Part shown: positions 27,553 to 39,774 of the stretch, one piece after another | How the letters are laid out: the number at the start of each line of letters is the position of its first letter | How positions within the stretch are numbered: the first letter of the stretch is position 1 | Program-made: the position numbers and the translations under genes | Notes under the pieces: model-generated | Databases searched by the model: none | What the model saw: only the letters and a program-made list of their open reading frames with translations | What the model was told of the DNA's origin: nothing | Assembly (NCBI RefSeq): GCF_000150275.1 | Contig: NW_002060950.1 | Span: forward strand, 1,290,106 to 1,354,105 | Source of the DNA: Trichoplax adhaerens | Lineage: Eukaryota > Placozoa > Uniplacotomia > Trichoplacea > Trichoplacidae | Direction: 5' to 3' | Length of the DNA: 64,000 nt

Positions 27553-28838
27553 GTGTATGGGTTCTTCACCGTAAGTTTGCAATCCGACAACTCCAAATTT
27601 TTCACTTACTTTATTAAGACATACAGGTCTTAACTCCTATGATCAGTGTATTTCCCTAGCACATGGCAACTATAATTAGCTGAAATCGTTACAGTCCTGT
27701 GCTGTATAACAGTCCAAGATTGCTATTTTGTTGGGCTTGTTGTGCTAACGCACAGATTAGGCATATGTTTTTGAGTCTAGGATGTCGACTCTACAGTACT
27801 TGCATCATGCATATGACATATTGTAATCCTTTTTATTCTACGTAATGTACCTACAGTATATGTTTTCCAGTTTAATAAGATTCAGATTAGACCTGCATAA
27901 TGTATATAGATAATGCTGTACGTACAAGAGATCTTATTGCTATAATTTGAATGATTTATTTATTTGTTTATTTCCAGACCGGTCGTTTATTGTCCATGAC
28001 AAAGCTCGAGCTCAATCATGGGGATGGACATTCTTTCGGGTCCGCCGGTACTACTTGAAGGCAGTAATTGTTGACTTAGAGTCCGTCAGTACCTACCTCC
28101 TATTTATGGAGTTCCATTAGGTCTAGTCATTGGTCTTTTTTGAATATCTATTCTTGCTAGAAATGCCCTGCTACTGTTGATTACTATCCCTATACAGTAC
28201 TGCCATTCTAGCTAATAGTAAACTTCTGCAATGGCATTAACGACTACGTCAAAAGAGCAAGAGAAAGTCGATGGCTTTTTACTGCACTGATGATACGGTA
28301 GTGATAGTCTGGCAGGACAGTCACTGCAGTCGCTTTAAGGGAAAAGAATGGGTTTGTATTTGCTATTAGGTCATGTCCAATCCTGTTTCGCTGGAATGAG
28401 TGTAATAATGCGAGTCAATGTACATGCAAATATCGAGCAAAATAAATTGTGTAGAATTTACCGGAGAAAAGTTGCAAAATTGGCCTTTTAACTGGACAGC
28501 AGTCCGGTCTATTATGATTGATGAACAGATTCTTTCTCTACTAAGTCAACTTGCGGCTGTACTGTAATGAATGCAATTGAATCAAACAAGCTATACGATA
28601 ACTACGGTGGCCGTGGATTGTGGACCATCGTACGATAGGGTAGACGAGTACAGTAGTTGAAAGTATTGCAATCCTGTCATTTAAATTAAAGTCAAATTGT
28701 CGTCCACTGTGCAAGTGTGCAGCTGGATCGTTCATTTTCCTTCCTGGATGATGTTTATGCAGGCCTGATTCTGTCTGTCTGCACGTGCTGCCTCAGAACA
28801 GCGCAGTCTCCCTAGGGGTTAACAAGGCATTCTTGACT
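27553..28838. other. Unannotated stretch, less AT-rich
   Basis: Between the tandem array and the palindrome zone, the sequence has visibly more G and C than the flanks. No coding exon or RNA is recognised. A 64-codon open stretch on the minus strand (28541-28735) has no family resemblance. Confidence 0.4.
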
Positions 28839-30118
28839 TCTACCATACAGTACACTGCCGTAGAATCCAATACTGTACTGTACAGTCCAAATACCGATGA
28901 TTGTACTGTAGATTACGGTCCATTGACGGACTGGACACTGTAGAGTACGGTACACGGGTACAGTACAGTACAGTATTGATTTTTGAGTCATTGGAGTGAT
29001 TTTATGATGTACTGTACACTGTAGACACCGCGTACTTTACTGTTCAGTACTGTACTCATGCATTTGTTGTTTCATTGCTAACAGCGAGCGAGTGGGAAAC
29101 TAACTTCTCGGATGCTATACTGTACAGTGTACAGTGTACAGTATAATGGCATTCACTTTGATCTTCCACTACTCAACAACCTACAGTACTGTACAGTATT
29201 GACTGTGCTAGACTCTCCCATCGCCGCGATGAATCATCCATCATTGTCGTCCCAGTCGAGTTCACAGAAACCTATCATGATTCATGTAGAATCCATGGTT
29301 AAGCTCTGTGGCATGCAACTTGGACGTGATTGATCCATGGAGACTGGAAAAACTGAACGATTGGGGAGAAGAAAAGTCGCTTTTACAGTAGTCTAATAAG
29401 AGTCGAAAGAGGTGGCCAGGGCACGGCGTTCAGGTCACGTGGTGTAGACTGGTGTCAACGTTGGGTGCATGATCACACCAGGTCACACCCATAAAAGCGT
29501 TGAAGCTTTTTTATTCTATTTATTACTATTTATTATTACCCGGAGAATCACGCTATTCAGTTGTCATAGTGTACAGTACTTTCATTCGGTGAAATTCATG
29601 GTACCGAGTCCAGTCTATTACTGTACACTGTAGTATACAGTGCAGGACTGGAAATTGCAAATTGGTCATGACTGTCGACGTTGATCAACTCTCCTACAAA
29701 TTGCAAATTGGTGATGACAGTTCACGTTGATCAACTCTCATGCAGTACTGTACTGTACTGTATGTGAATTGAAATTGGTCAAGACATTTCACATTGATCA
29801 ACTCTTATGCAGTACTGTATGTGAATTGAAATTGGTCATGACAGTTTCAGGTTGATCAACTCCCATACTGTATTGTATGGGAATTGAAATGGGTCATGAC
29901 AGTGGATCAACTCCTACAGTATACAGTACTGTACTGTACTGTATACTGTACTGTACTGTACAGTACACTGTCTACAGTGTACAGTACACTGTCTACAGTG
30001 TACAGTACTTTGTACTGGAGTGGAGACGGTCAGGTTCCAGTACAGTACTGTACAGTGTAATGGAGCTATACATTATAGTACTGTAGTGTACTGGACGCGG
30101 AGTACTGTACGGTGGCGT
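28839..30118. repeat. GTAC-palindrome-rich zone upstream of the ceramide synthase gene
   Basis: Runs built from CTGTACAG, AGTACTGTAC and TGTACAGT occur again and again here, for example near 28848-28990, 29115-29200, 29735-29765, 29925-30010 and 30040-30065. Many are self-complementary and could fold into hairpins. The zone ends about 60 bp before the ceramide synthase start codon. Open frames inside it merely translate the repeat (Tyr-Cys-Thr-Val patterns) and are not genes. Confidence 0.75.
29651..29928. repeat. About 60-bp degenerate tandem repeat, five copies
   Basis: Five successive units share an AATTG(C/A)AAATTGGTCATGAC-like head and a TTGATCAACTC core. The later units are separated by GTACTGTAC-type spacers. 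The TTGATCAA core is itself palindromic. The array is embedded in the GTAC-palindrome zone. Confidence 0.75.
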
Positions 30119-30178
30119 TCTCTTCAACATAAGAGGGCAAATTGGCAAAAGCAATTTATTTTCCCCCCCCCAGTCAAC

Positions 30179-33100
30179 ATGGCGTTTGTCGATTATGCCG
30201 CTGAAGATGTAACTCGATTATTACCTCCCCATAATGATCATCCGACATTTTTAACTTTAATACCGGATACTTACACTTCATGGATGGCCACCAGAGCATC
30301 ACGCCTAACTCCTTCAGGTCAATGGAAAAATGGTTATCTCGTCGAGCTATTCCATCACTTCAACATGACTGCCTTCGAAGCTCAACTGGTTATTTTAGTA
30401 GCAGTGCTTTTAACCCTTGCTCGCTACTGGATCACCAAGTTTATTGCCTTTGTAAGTACAATATGTCATGTTGAAGAAGGGAATGTCCTATGCAAGTAGT
30501 CCAAGGAGTGCATGATAGCCAACCTATTGCATCAACACAAGTAGTATAACTCTCCACAGTAATGGATGATTGTAGGCGACCTTTCCACTAAACGTCTCTA
30601 TCTCTACTAGCTTGATCGATGTGCCTACCAAAATGCATCCTGTTTATTGCATACCATACACTGTATTGTATGACATGAATGATACCATCTATCAACTCAC
30701 TACTCTCTTCAACTAATATAAACGGTGAGTCCAGTCAACAGCTCATACTGGATTCCACTCGACAGTCTAACTTTCGCTGCAGTTTCAAGATGATTTTCAA
30801 TCATGAAGCGCTCCTTTTAGCCCACTTTACTATCAGTAATCCTTAATACAACATGACTCCTTTCAATAGGACTGAGGAGAGGCAAGTTTACATTCAAATA
30901 CCATCATTACTTCATTAAATGATTGATATCAAAAGGTACCTTTCAAATCTCAAGTGGTGTACAATGTTGACTCCAATCATGCTTGCTTGAATGGCACTCG
31001 TTTTCATCACCGACAACAAACGCAATCCATAGCGTACTCTTGCATGCATTTCTACATGGTAGATTGTAGGAGTTGTACAGTGTCCACCCATAATCACTCT
31101 GCTAGTTGTATTTGGATTGCCTGCCATAGGTGAACGATGCCAAATGAAATGGGCAATTCAGGGTTGACCGCGTGCATCATTTCATGCATAAAAGTTGCGT
31201 ACAACCATTAGCATTGGCATGGCGACGTTTGCACTTTCATGACTGCATCTACAACAAAACAATCCTACTCAACATTTGGAGTACCATGAATGAAACATTG
31301 GTGATGATGCAAAAGCATTCAAAAGTGTCCATCACACACTATACAAAGATAGTATAGTAAAGTAGGATGCATGTCTTCAGATCGGCTAGTAGACTTTTCC
31401 ATGACAAGTTCAAATAACATCCAGCGATCATGGATTGCAATCCCCTTTAGCTTACAATAGTGACTGTAAATAGAACCTTTTCTATCAACTACAATATTTC
31501 AATCCAACGCTTTTTGTTCATACACATCTGCTTTAGTTAACCCTTTACTGTGCCATCATGTCAGTAACATCAAAGCAAACATGCCAATACTACACATAGA
31601 TCAAACGACATCTTTCCAATAGACGTCATAACTCATGAAATAAGTGCTTCCAATCGCTGCAACAACGTCGCTTCGTCACCAACAAAAGTGATCATTGTTA
31701 TCAACATGATGTTGGATAACTGCCGCTACGAGTTGAATTCTCATTGTCGATGCTGTGATAGTCCACCACTTTTGGCCTTCAATAACATAATGTCAACGGT
31801 TACTCATGACCATGTTGATCAACCATTTTCTACCCTACTGTATGTGCCCATCACATTATGCAATCTATTTTCATCATCGACCAATATGAAATAGAAATGA
31901 TTATCATTGTCTTTCATTGAAATTGTTCATTGATAATATTGAAAATACTAATTGAAAAGTACAATTTGAAAAGCCTCCAGTTTATGTATTTTTATGTATT
32001 ATTTTCTCACTAATGCTATATTCTCTATTTTTTTCCCCTCCCTGCGTATAGCCGCTAGCCAACTGGTTAAAGTTAAGTAATCTTAATCGAAGAAAATTTC
32101 CTGAAAGCTTTTGGAAATTTTTTTTTTACTTATTTTCATGGTCTTACTGTTATCACGTTGTATTCCATGCCGGTTATTCTATCTTTACGGATTCCAAGAC
32201 TTGCTTTCAAAGTAAGATGATCGATCTAAATGCAGTACAAACTTTGTCTTACACGTCCCTATGCAATATTGGTTACAATTAATTGCAATGATGGCACAAT
32301 CTCAACATCTTGAGATTGTGTCGCATTTGCAGTGCAATTACTTCTCGCCAAGATTGTAAACGAGACGGTTTCATCTGAAGTGAATGGTTGATAAATAAAT
32401 ATAATTTGAACAGTCAACTATTTCTTTCATCGTTGACTCTACATCGGATAAGCAGTACAGTACAGATCTTGCCAAGAAATTGAATGAATTCTTGTGTACC
32501 GTCAAATGATTTGGGGGTGATCAGCAGTACAGGATTACCTTCGTTACCCAGCTGTTCTTGTACAGTCTTGGCTTAACATACTGCTTGAATAGATAAATTA
32601 GCGTATTAAGAATAGTTTGAGCAAAAGCCATCGTCTCTAGTCAAACTTTTGGTACTGTATTCATTGCTTATTGTAGGACTTTACAGTCTGATGAAATTCT
32701 GGTAAACGTATCCACTATTGGATATTAACGCTTTTGTGACTTGCACCTTTTTTTTATTTATTTACTTTTCATTTTGTCGTTAATTAACGGATAGCAACTC
32801 AATATGGTACTATACAACGATAATTTTAGCCAAGTAACCCGCATCGATTCCTTTTAACCAATTGTTAGTTCAGCTTTGTTCGGTGTCTAATTACATTAAT
32901 CAGTGCCATATTTATCATGGATGTAGACTATGATCCTCAAGCTCTGCCCAAAGTGGATATTCTCATGGTATACTTGATTCAAGGTTCTTTCTACATCCAC
33001 TCTCTGTACGCCACATTGTACATGGATGAGAGACGCAAAGATACGTGGATGATGATTCTACATCATATCTTAACCGATACCTTGATTGGATTCTCTCATG

Positions 33101-34210
33101 CTTTCAGGTACAAAACATGATTATAATCAGTGCTTAATTCTCAGTATAGAGTATTTTAGTGGTAAATTGATTGTTTACTTTCGCCATATAGCAATAGAAT
33201 GAATAGAGTTATTAGATGATGGCTCAAACAATGGTCTTTAAGAACGTTAACGGTTCAATAATCATAACTGATTCCAGTACTTTTTGTTTTACTCAACGCG
33301 TGCATTCATGTCACTGAGCCAATGATAGAAATATTGCTAAAAGCTCGATAATTCATGTGACACATTGTAAACTGACTTGAATTAAAATCCTTCCAATAAA
33401 ATGTTGCTATTGAACTTATCATATGTTTTCCCACATTTTCTCCTTTAGATATCATAATGCTGGAGTACTGATCATTTTCACTCATGATGTAACCGACATT
33501 TGCCTCGAGTTTGCCAAATTAATGCAATACTTAAAGTTACGCGATGGCAAAATCCACCAGCTATTCGAGTACCTTTCCAATTTTGGATTTGTCATATTTG
33601 CCATTACATGGTAACATTGATCATTAACCTGCTTACCAATTGCTACATGTTCTGTAAATTCAATATAGACGCTAGTTGTAAGTAAACTGATCAAGTGAAT
33701 TAGAGTTTATTAAACCATTTAATGATGGCATTATCCTTTAGGGTTGTATTCAGACTGTATTGGTTCCCTCTTAAAGCCTTACACACCGTAGGTCACTCGG
33801 CTGCCTATTTTGCACCTACTGCGCCTTGTATGCCAACTTTTGTAGTATTACTTTGGATTTTGTTCACAATGAATGTATACTGGTTCAGCTTTATATTTAC
33901 AAAATTCATCGGTGTGGTATTTAAGAATGAGAGAGAAATCCGGGATACACGGGAAGATGAAGGGGAAGAAATCCTCGATCTCCAAGAACATGTCAAAGAT
34001 GCCAAGAAGGTATGTTATATCGATATGGAAGTGAAGCACTAATTTCTTATTTTCATTTGCTGTTGATAGATAGAATAGATTTCACTTTAAACAATAAGAT
34101 TCATTTTGTCCTTTTTTTTGTCGCAATACTAGTTTCCTAAAGAGAAAACAGCAACAAATAATAATTCAAATCATACTAGCAAAAAAGATTCTGTCCGACG
34201 TCGCCATTAA
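30179..34210 (+). CDS. Ceramide synthase (CerS1-like, TLC/Lag1 domain), six exons, 373 aa
   Basis: This enzyme family N-acylates sphingoid bases with acyl-CoA in the ER membrane. Exons: 30179-30451, 32052-32211, 32927-33107, 33449-33610, 33742-34009, 34133-34210. All introns are GT-AG, phases agree, and the total is 1122 nt. Several hydrophobic segments are present. The Lag1 motif is clear: YIHSLYATLYMDERRKD (167-183), the catalytic pair His190-His191, AFRYHN (203-208) and HD-xx-D (217-221), then RLYWFPLKAL in exon 5. There is no Hox-like domain between TM1 and TM2, which matches CerS1 rather than CerS2-6. The tail is acidic, then basic, ending RRRH. The exon 3 acceptor was set by phase; the ATG at 32917 lies upstream of it and is not the start. 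A C9 tract plus CAG just before the start codon could be a 5'-UTR splice acceptor. Acyl-chain preference cannot be read. Confidence 0.93.
30452..32051 (+). other. Intron 1 of the ceramide synthase gene
   Basis: This 1.6-kb intron runs from GTAAGT to a pyrimidine-rich CTCCCTGCGTATAG acceptor. Several short open stretches exist on both strands, but none shows domain resemblance. It shares the less AT-rich character of the upstream block. Confidence 0.6.
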
Positions 34211-37200
34211 CAACATTTTACATTGATATACGTTGTGATTCTTTTATGCTAGCACTGTATTTAAATTGAGTTACCATTTTACTCTGCTGTCAATCACAAC
34301 ATTGGTCACCTAATTGTCATTATTTGTCAATGAAGTATATGCCATGGTGTACATATAGCATTTCTTTAGGAAATATCGATTTCTAGACCTTTCGTAGATA
34401 CTTAAATGATAGTAGCATTAGCATCTAATATAAAGCATTCATTTGCTTCTGTCTTAATTAATTTTGCATCCGAGCCATGTACCTATGTCATATTTTTCAT
34501 GTGTAATTTATTCGATCGCGCACATGTTAGTGCTTTGTCTATATCCCTCTTTAAATTATCTTGGACGATTACTTTACGACGGGTGGACTTTTTAATACTA
34601 TATCGAACTAAAATATGCTTGCTATTTTGCTATAAGGCAGATGGTAAACTTAGATCTGTACTTATAAAGACAATGATTTGACCAACTAATTATTTACCTT
34701 TAAACGTTTGCGGTGTTTGATAGTATCTTCAAGGTAGATATGTTAATGTTTGACTAGAAATACTTTTGCACGATCTTATTCGTTATTTGTACCACATAAA
34801 AGTTGCTCTGATTTAGTACGTTATTGCCTTTGATAATATCATTTTTATGGATATTAATAATTATTATTATCATTGATTGAACTCCTGTTCAAATATCGGT
34901 GAGATGCAAATTCACTTTATATCACTGCTTTAGTGAAATTCGATCATCTTTCTTAACCCATCTAATTTTACTGCCGGTATGATGTTCCGTTCAAAATAAA
35001 TGATCAGGCCTTCCTTAAATATTCTAGTAACGTTATAATTTAATATACTATTGGATAATTAAAGTTTCATTTCAAGATATACGTAGAATAGCGTAAACTC
35101 GCACCTTACAGTCAACCTTCTCAGTTATCAATGGATACTGAAAAGCATCTCGATACACAAAACTTATTCTGTTCAATTTCCTTTCATAGATATCTAACTA
35201 CTATGAAAGGATTTCCCAACCTGGATAGACCATCACTTAATGTAGACACATTTAAAATTTGGCTTAGATGTCCATTTATTAAATGATCTACGATGTCCAT
35301 TGTCCAGACAGGATCGCGCAATGATGATTCTTTTAAATTCCCTGATGAACTGAAAGGCAAATCGATGTTTATTAATCTCTAGTATAAACAACGACATGAG
35401 GACAGTGACCGTAAATACAATCTTGATCTAAAAATTACAACGTACCCTATTTCCGACATGATGTACATGCAAGATTTGAGGGAAGAACGAGTAAGAATAA
35501 TTTCAGCAACCCCTGTCCTTTGATAACATAAACATCTCAAATTTATAACATGAATCCAAGGATAAGCAATCACTGCTGTACCGTATTGTAGATGTTATTA
35601 ATATGCATATTCAACTTATCGTGAAACGCAGTATTGGATTAGTAAACCGACAATTAGTACTAATATTGAGATGAAGATCATCTCAACGCTTTGTGCAGAA
35701 GACTTCCTTACTAGTAGAATAATTAACAACTACTTTCGTAATTCTATGATCAAGCCACCGGCAAGGATCACATATCCCAATTTTTAATTATGAACAGTTG
35801 ATTACTTAATTACTACGATGGAATCAATCTCATTGGCTTATAATCTACATCCATGGTGAAATGATAATAGTTGATTTTGTAGGAAAATTGAATGATATTA
35901 ATATCTGGTATGATTACGAATTTATCATGAAAGCTCAATGATCAAAAGCGGTATTCGGAGATTTTTGGATCTTGCACGTCGATACTAGTTCAATCATTCA
36001 AAAAATTTCTGATCGAACTAGTTTCGGCGTAGGCAGTTGTCAAAGACTAGCAGTATGTAGATATCTGTGTGCTTAATCAGTACCTACCTATTGGTAAACT
36101 TAACATCATCAGTAGTTATTAGATATTCAAAACATTTCTTGCAGAACTACTGAAAGATACAGATAGGCGTAAAGAATTAGTAGAGGGCTGAATACCTTAT
36201 TGAGTATGGGTTCGTCTAAGATTAATCGGTACTTATTGATAAATTCATCATCACGAATCAAAAACCAATTAAAATCAATCTCCTTAATTACTATATGTGT
36301 GTGTTATATACATATGTATCAATGCCGTATTGATTAGGAGTACTGTATGTCTAAGATCAATCAAAGCTTATCGATTGAACTCATCATCGCCAATCAAAAT
36401 AGATTACCATAATTACTACTGCATATACTGGGCATATACATCAATTTCGTATTGGGTAGGAGTACGTCTACGATTAATCAGTGCTTATTGATAAACTCAT
36501 CGTCATGCATTAAAATAGAATACTTTAATTCCTGTACATTAAAACTTACTTAAAATCCAATTATCACACAGTGCTTGCTTTATAGAATTTACAACTTGTA
36601 TGTCATATTTAAAACATTGCTCTATTTGATCAGAAATGTTCATCTGATAACTAAAACAATCTATTAGTACTTTTACTCCTACTTCATTTCTACGACGTGC
36701 ATAGTAAATCTATGTACTGATTATTTAAATCAAAGCAAACTTATGAGCATTCCTAAATCAATACAATAATTACTATGACTAGATACAGAACAAAATTACT
36801 TAGTATATTCATTTATCTATTTTGCATGCAAGCTAAATAAATCTCTTCTGATATAAGAATTTCTAACATGGAAAATTGGCTAATTGATAACCGCAATATA
36901 AAGTCGATCTTAATAGAATTTTAAAATTCTATTTCTACTACGCTACTATTTTTTGTTTATACAATAATTGACTCTAAGACGTAATATTTTTACGTTGATT
37001 TCCTCCCTTCTTACGTCAAACATTAGTAAAAATAGAAATAAAGATCTTGATTCGCAAAATAGCGAGCCTTCGGTAATTAATTTGTACGAGTATGACTACG
37101 TTTTCCTTACTGTGTTGAGTCGTACATGTATAGCAATAAGGCTTGAAAGAGGCAGTATACGAATATTGGTCGTAGGTTATAGGTTGTATTTGAATACTTG

Positions 37201-38353
37201 CTTGCGAGTTTGAAGTAAATTCAACGACAATAATATTACTTACAGTCAGCCTAAACAGATACCATGTTGTTGCGAAACTTAATAGAAACAATTAATTATT
37301 AGTATACTTTAATAGTGTAGACGTAACTATGTGATGAATACTTTGATCCTGAAATATTTTTTTGGATAAAAAGCTTAGAAAAACTAAAATAAGCAGGATT
37401 ACTTGCTTACATACTTATTGGTGCTAGAAACTTTAAATTAGAAGCAACGATAACAAAATAACTTGATTATTTAACTTGTGTACGTGTCGACAATTTTCTA
37501 TATGATTGGGATCTTTACCGAAACAAAGCGTAACTGTTATGGAAATAACGGACAGCCTTAGATTTGGCTTTCAACTTTATATCTATTTCATAATAATCCT
37601 AAATCATGCTTTAGAGCCAAGTAGCTCAAAAATATCCTTTACCCTGAAAAGATTAGTGTGTTACTAATCGCATCGAAACTAAAGAATAACATCTGGAAAA
37701 TGCAACCTTTTAAATATTTATTGATAAATGGATAAAGTAAATTAAATATACATAGGCACAAGTATATCTCATTTAGTACACACAACTATATTAAGTGACT
37801 GAATCCCTTCAGTAAGATATAACTTAGCAATTGGTCGTAATCGCAATGATACTCTAATTTAATAGCAGCTAGCTAGAATAAATTTTACTTTGCATATTAT
37901 AATTCACCAGCAGTAATTAGAGTTATTAAAGGTGATCTATTGTAATCACATACTTTGTGATACATTATAGTGTAGCTTCTAAGAATAATAACAGCTCAAA
38001 TGATGGCGTACATTTTCGCTAGATGATATCTGTTATATTTTGTATTCTTTACATCAACATTACAATTACGAAGCGTACCAGTATTATGAAATTTTATGGA
38101 TAAAAGTATAGTGGATGCGTAGGTATATGGCCTATATATATATATTACGTATATATCAATGTTGCATAAATGAAACGCGGTAGTCTGAAAATGGTTATAA
38201 AATTATACTACTCTAAAAGTAGGTCTATTATGACAGAATAATTCATTTCTACTAATCCAAATAGATGGTCTGTTAGTAACAAATCAATACCGGTTCATTA
38301 TGTATGTCTAGTAAATAAATTTGCAAGTCCACTACTCATTTAAGCTAGGCAGG
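34211..38353. other. Intergenic region between the ceramide synthase and the second GPCR
   Basis: This spans 4.1 kb, with the two flanking genes converging on it. An AATAAA at 34995-35000 is the nearest plus-strand hexamer I found after the ceramide synthase stop. A stretch at 35092-35523 reads in one frame with only two internal stops and may be decayed coding sequence (see findings). A degenerate tandem repeat at 36.2-36.5 kb is listed separately. A TATA-rich simple stretch lies near 38130-38157. No intact gene is recognised. Confidence 0.4.
36197..36538. repeat. Degenerate tandem repeat, about three units of 90-130 bp
   Basis: Units starting near 36197, 36327 and 36450 share GTATTG(A/G)(T/G)TAGGAGTA, then GTCTAAGAT(T/C)AATC, CTTATTGATAAA-TCATC and a following AAAAT(A/C). 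Divergence between units is substantial. Confidence 0.55.
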
Positions 38354-39433
38354 TTAAATATCTACTAACACTAAATTTTCTCTCTGATCGCCAGTGTCAT
38401 ATATAATATCAGTACTACATTTGTCGATCGCAGTAGATGATTTTGTTTGATTAAAATCCAACGTGGAAGCTGGTAAAGAGCAGCAACTAGGGATATACCT
38501 GAATATAATTTCATAGTAGGCTTTTCTAATACTTTTATAGATTACAGCATACACGAAGGGATTAACTGCACTATTCGCGTTTACTAAAAAACCAACAATG
38601 AAAAAGGCAACTGGAGGGACTGCTACACCACTTGGGGCTAAGATAAATACAACTATGGTATAGGGAAAGTAGCAAATAACAAATACTAAATATACGAAAA
38701 ACATCTTTTTGGTAATTTCGATTTCTTTTTTAATGGATTTGCGAAGTAAACTTCTATTCAGGCTATCTGGCTGGATTTTCTTAATATTAACCATGAATCT
38801 CTTAGCATTTCGTCTGATAAATATATATATACACAAATAACAGATTCCTAGTAGACTTAAAGGAATAATGGAATCAGTGATAAATGCATACATAACGTAG
38901 CTTCTGCCAGCTGGATACAGCCAATCTGGTAAGCATGCAGATTCAATTCGTTGGTAAACATATCGATTCCATCCGAGTACTGGCGAAAGACTGATCGCGA
39001 GGCTGTAAGTCCAAATGATAGCAACAGTTATCTTCACAACTCGAACAGTAATTTTTTTACCATAAGAATGAATGATGACTAAGTAACGGAATATAGCTGT
39101 AGCTAATAAGGAATAAATTGTCAATAAGTAAAGTAATATTTGCATAAATCCATCAAAGTCACAGAATGCCTTATAACGTATATGAAGATTTGTTAGCGTG
39201 CCCAATATAATAAAAGTATCTTTAAAAATTCCATTCAAAATATCAGTAATGGCTAAATTAATGATTAAGTAGTTTGTAGGAATTCTCAACGATTTTTCTC
39301 TATAGAAAGCTATCAAAACCAGCAAATTGCCAAGAATAGATATTACACCTATCACGGAGTAAGCAGCAACACGAATAGTTGCTAAGGATGTCGGCCCATA
39401 CTCAGGATACAAGCTGGAATTGTTACTAACCAT
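38354..39433 (-). CDS. Rhodopsin-class (class A) GPCR, single exon, 359 aa
   Basis: A complete seven-helix receptor from ATG to stop. Landmarks: Asn36 (TM1), LAITD with Asp64 (TM2), Cys91 paired with Cys167, CYFPY in TM6 (254-258) and NPFVY (291-295). The N-tail is short, with NNSS glycosylation sites at 4-7. The DRY motif is FRY (115-117), an unusual aromatic substitution. The second loop has GWNRYVYQ...C-LPDW. Asn285 sits where opsins carry the retinal lysine. The third loop is lysine-rich before TM6. After NPxxY comes a conserved SIRKAYYE helix 8 and a CC pair at 317-318. The last residues, VDI, could be a class II PDZ ligand. Signalling partners and ligand are unknown. Confidence 0.93.
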   Translation of the reverse strand: MVSNNSSLYPEYGPTSLATIRVAAYSVIGVISILGNLLVLIAFYREKSLRIPTNYLIINLAITDILNGIFKDTFIILGTLTNLHIRYKAFCDFDGFMQILLYLLTIYSLLATAIFRYLVIIHSYGKKITVRVVKITVAIIWTYSLAISLSPVLGWNRYVYQRIESACLPDWLYPAGRSYVMYAFITDSIIPLSLLGICYLCIYIFIRRNAKRFMVNIKKIQPDSLNRSLLRKSIKKEIEITKKMFFVYLVFVICYFPYTIVVFILAPSGVAVPPVAFFIVGFLVNANSAVNPFVYAVIYKSIRKAYYEIIFRYIPSCCSLPASTLDFNQTKSSTAIDKCSTDIIYDTGDQRENLVLVDI

Positions 39434-39769
39434 TTCAGGATAATTTATTTGAGGCAGTAAGAGTTGATTCTGAAACTAAAAGAAATCAAGATGAAAACTT
39501 CAGTTGTATTTATTGCAAGTCAATAGAATTCATTATTTATTTAATCCAATTAAGTCATGAATATTTCCCAATAAACCTTAATTTTAGTCGAATTTTAACC
39601 ATATGCACTCAAAATTAAAATCGTTATAATAATAAAATTATGTACATGTAACATTTTAAGAGAGGAATTCCAATTGTAAATGCTAATGGTTGTACATAAT
39701 TCATCACTAGACATAGTTTTAATATTAGCTGCAGCTACAATAATATTCCGCGGTATGATTTACGTGATG
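39434..39769. other. Upstream flank of the 38.4-39.4 kb GPCR
   Basis: Short AT-rich stretch between the receptor start codon and the first solo LTR. It should contain the receptor promoter, but no clear element is seen. Confidence 0.4.
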
Positions 39770-39774
39770 CATGC

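Noticed and set aside
29112-30086. Open frames rich in Tyr-Cys-Thr-Val in the palindrome zone
   Set aside because: They are translations of GTAC simple repeats without domain resemblance.
32917-33120. Independent small gene starting at the ATG at 32917
   Set aside because: It is exon 3 of the ceramide synthase. Phase requires the acceptor at 32925-32926, and the ORF end reads through the exon donor.
34406-34681. A 91-codon plus-strand open frame after the ceramide synthase
   Set aside because: No family resemblance, no splice support and AT-driven composition.
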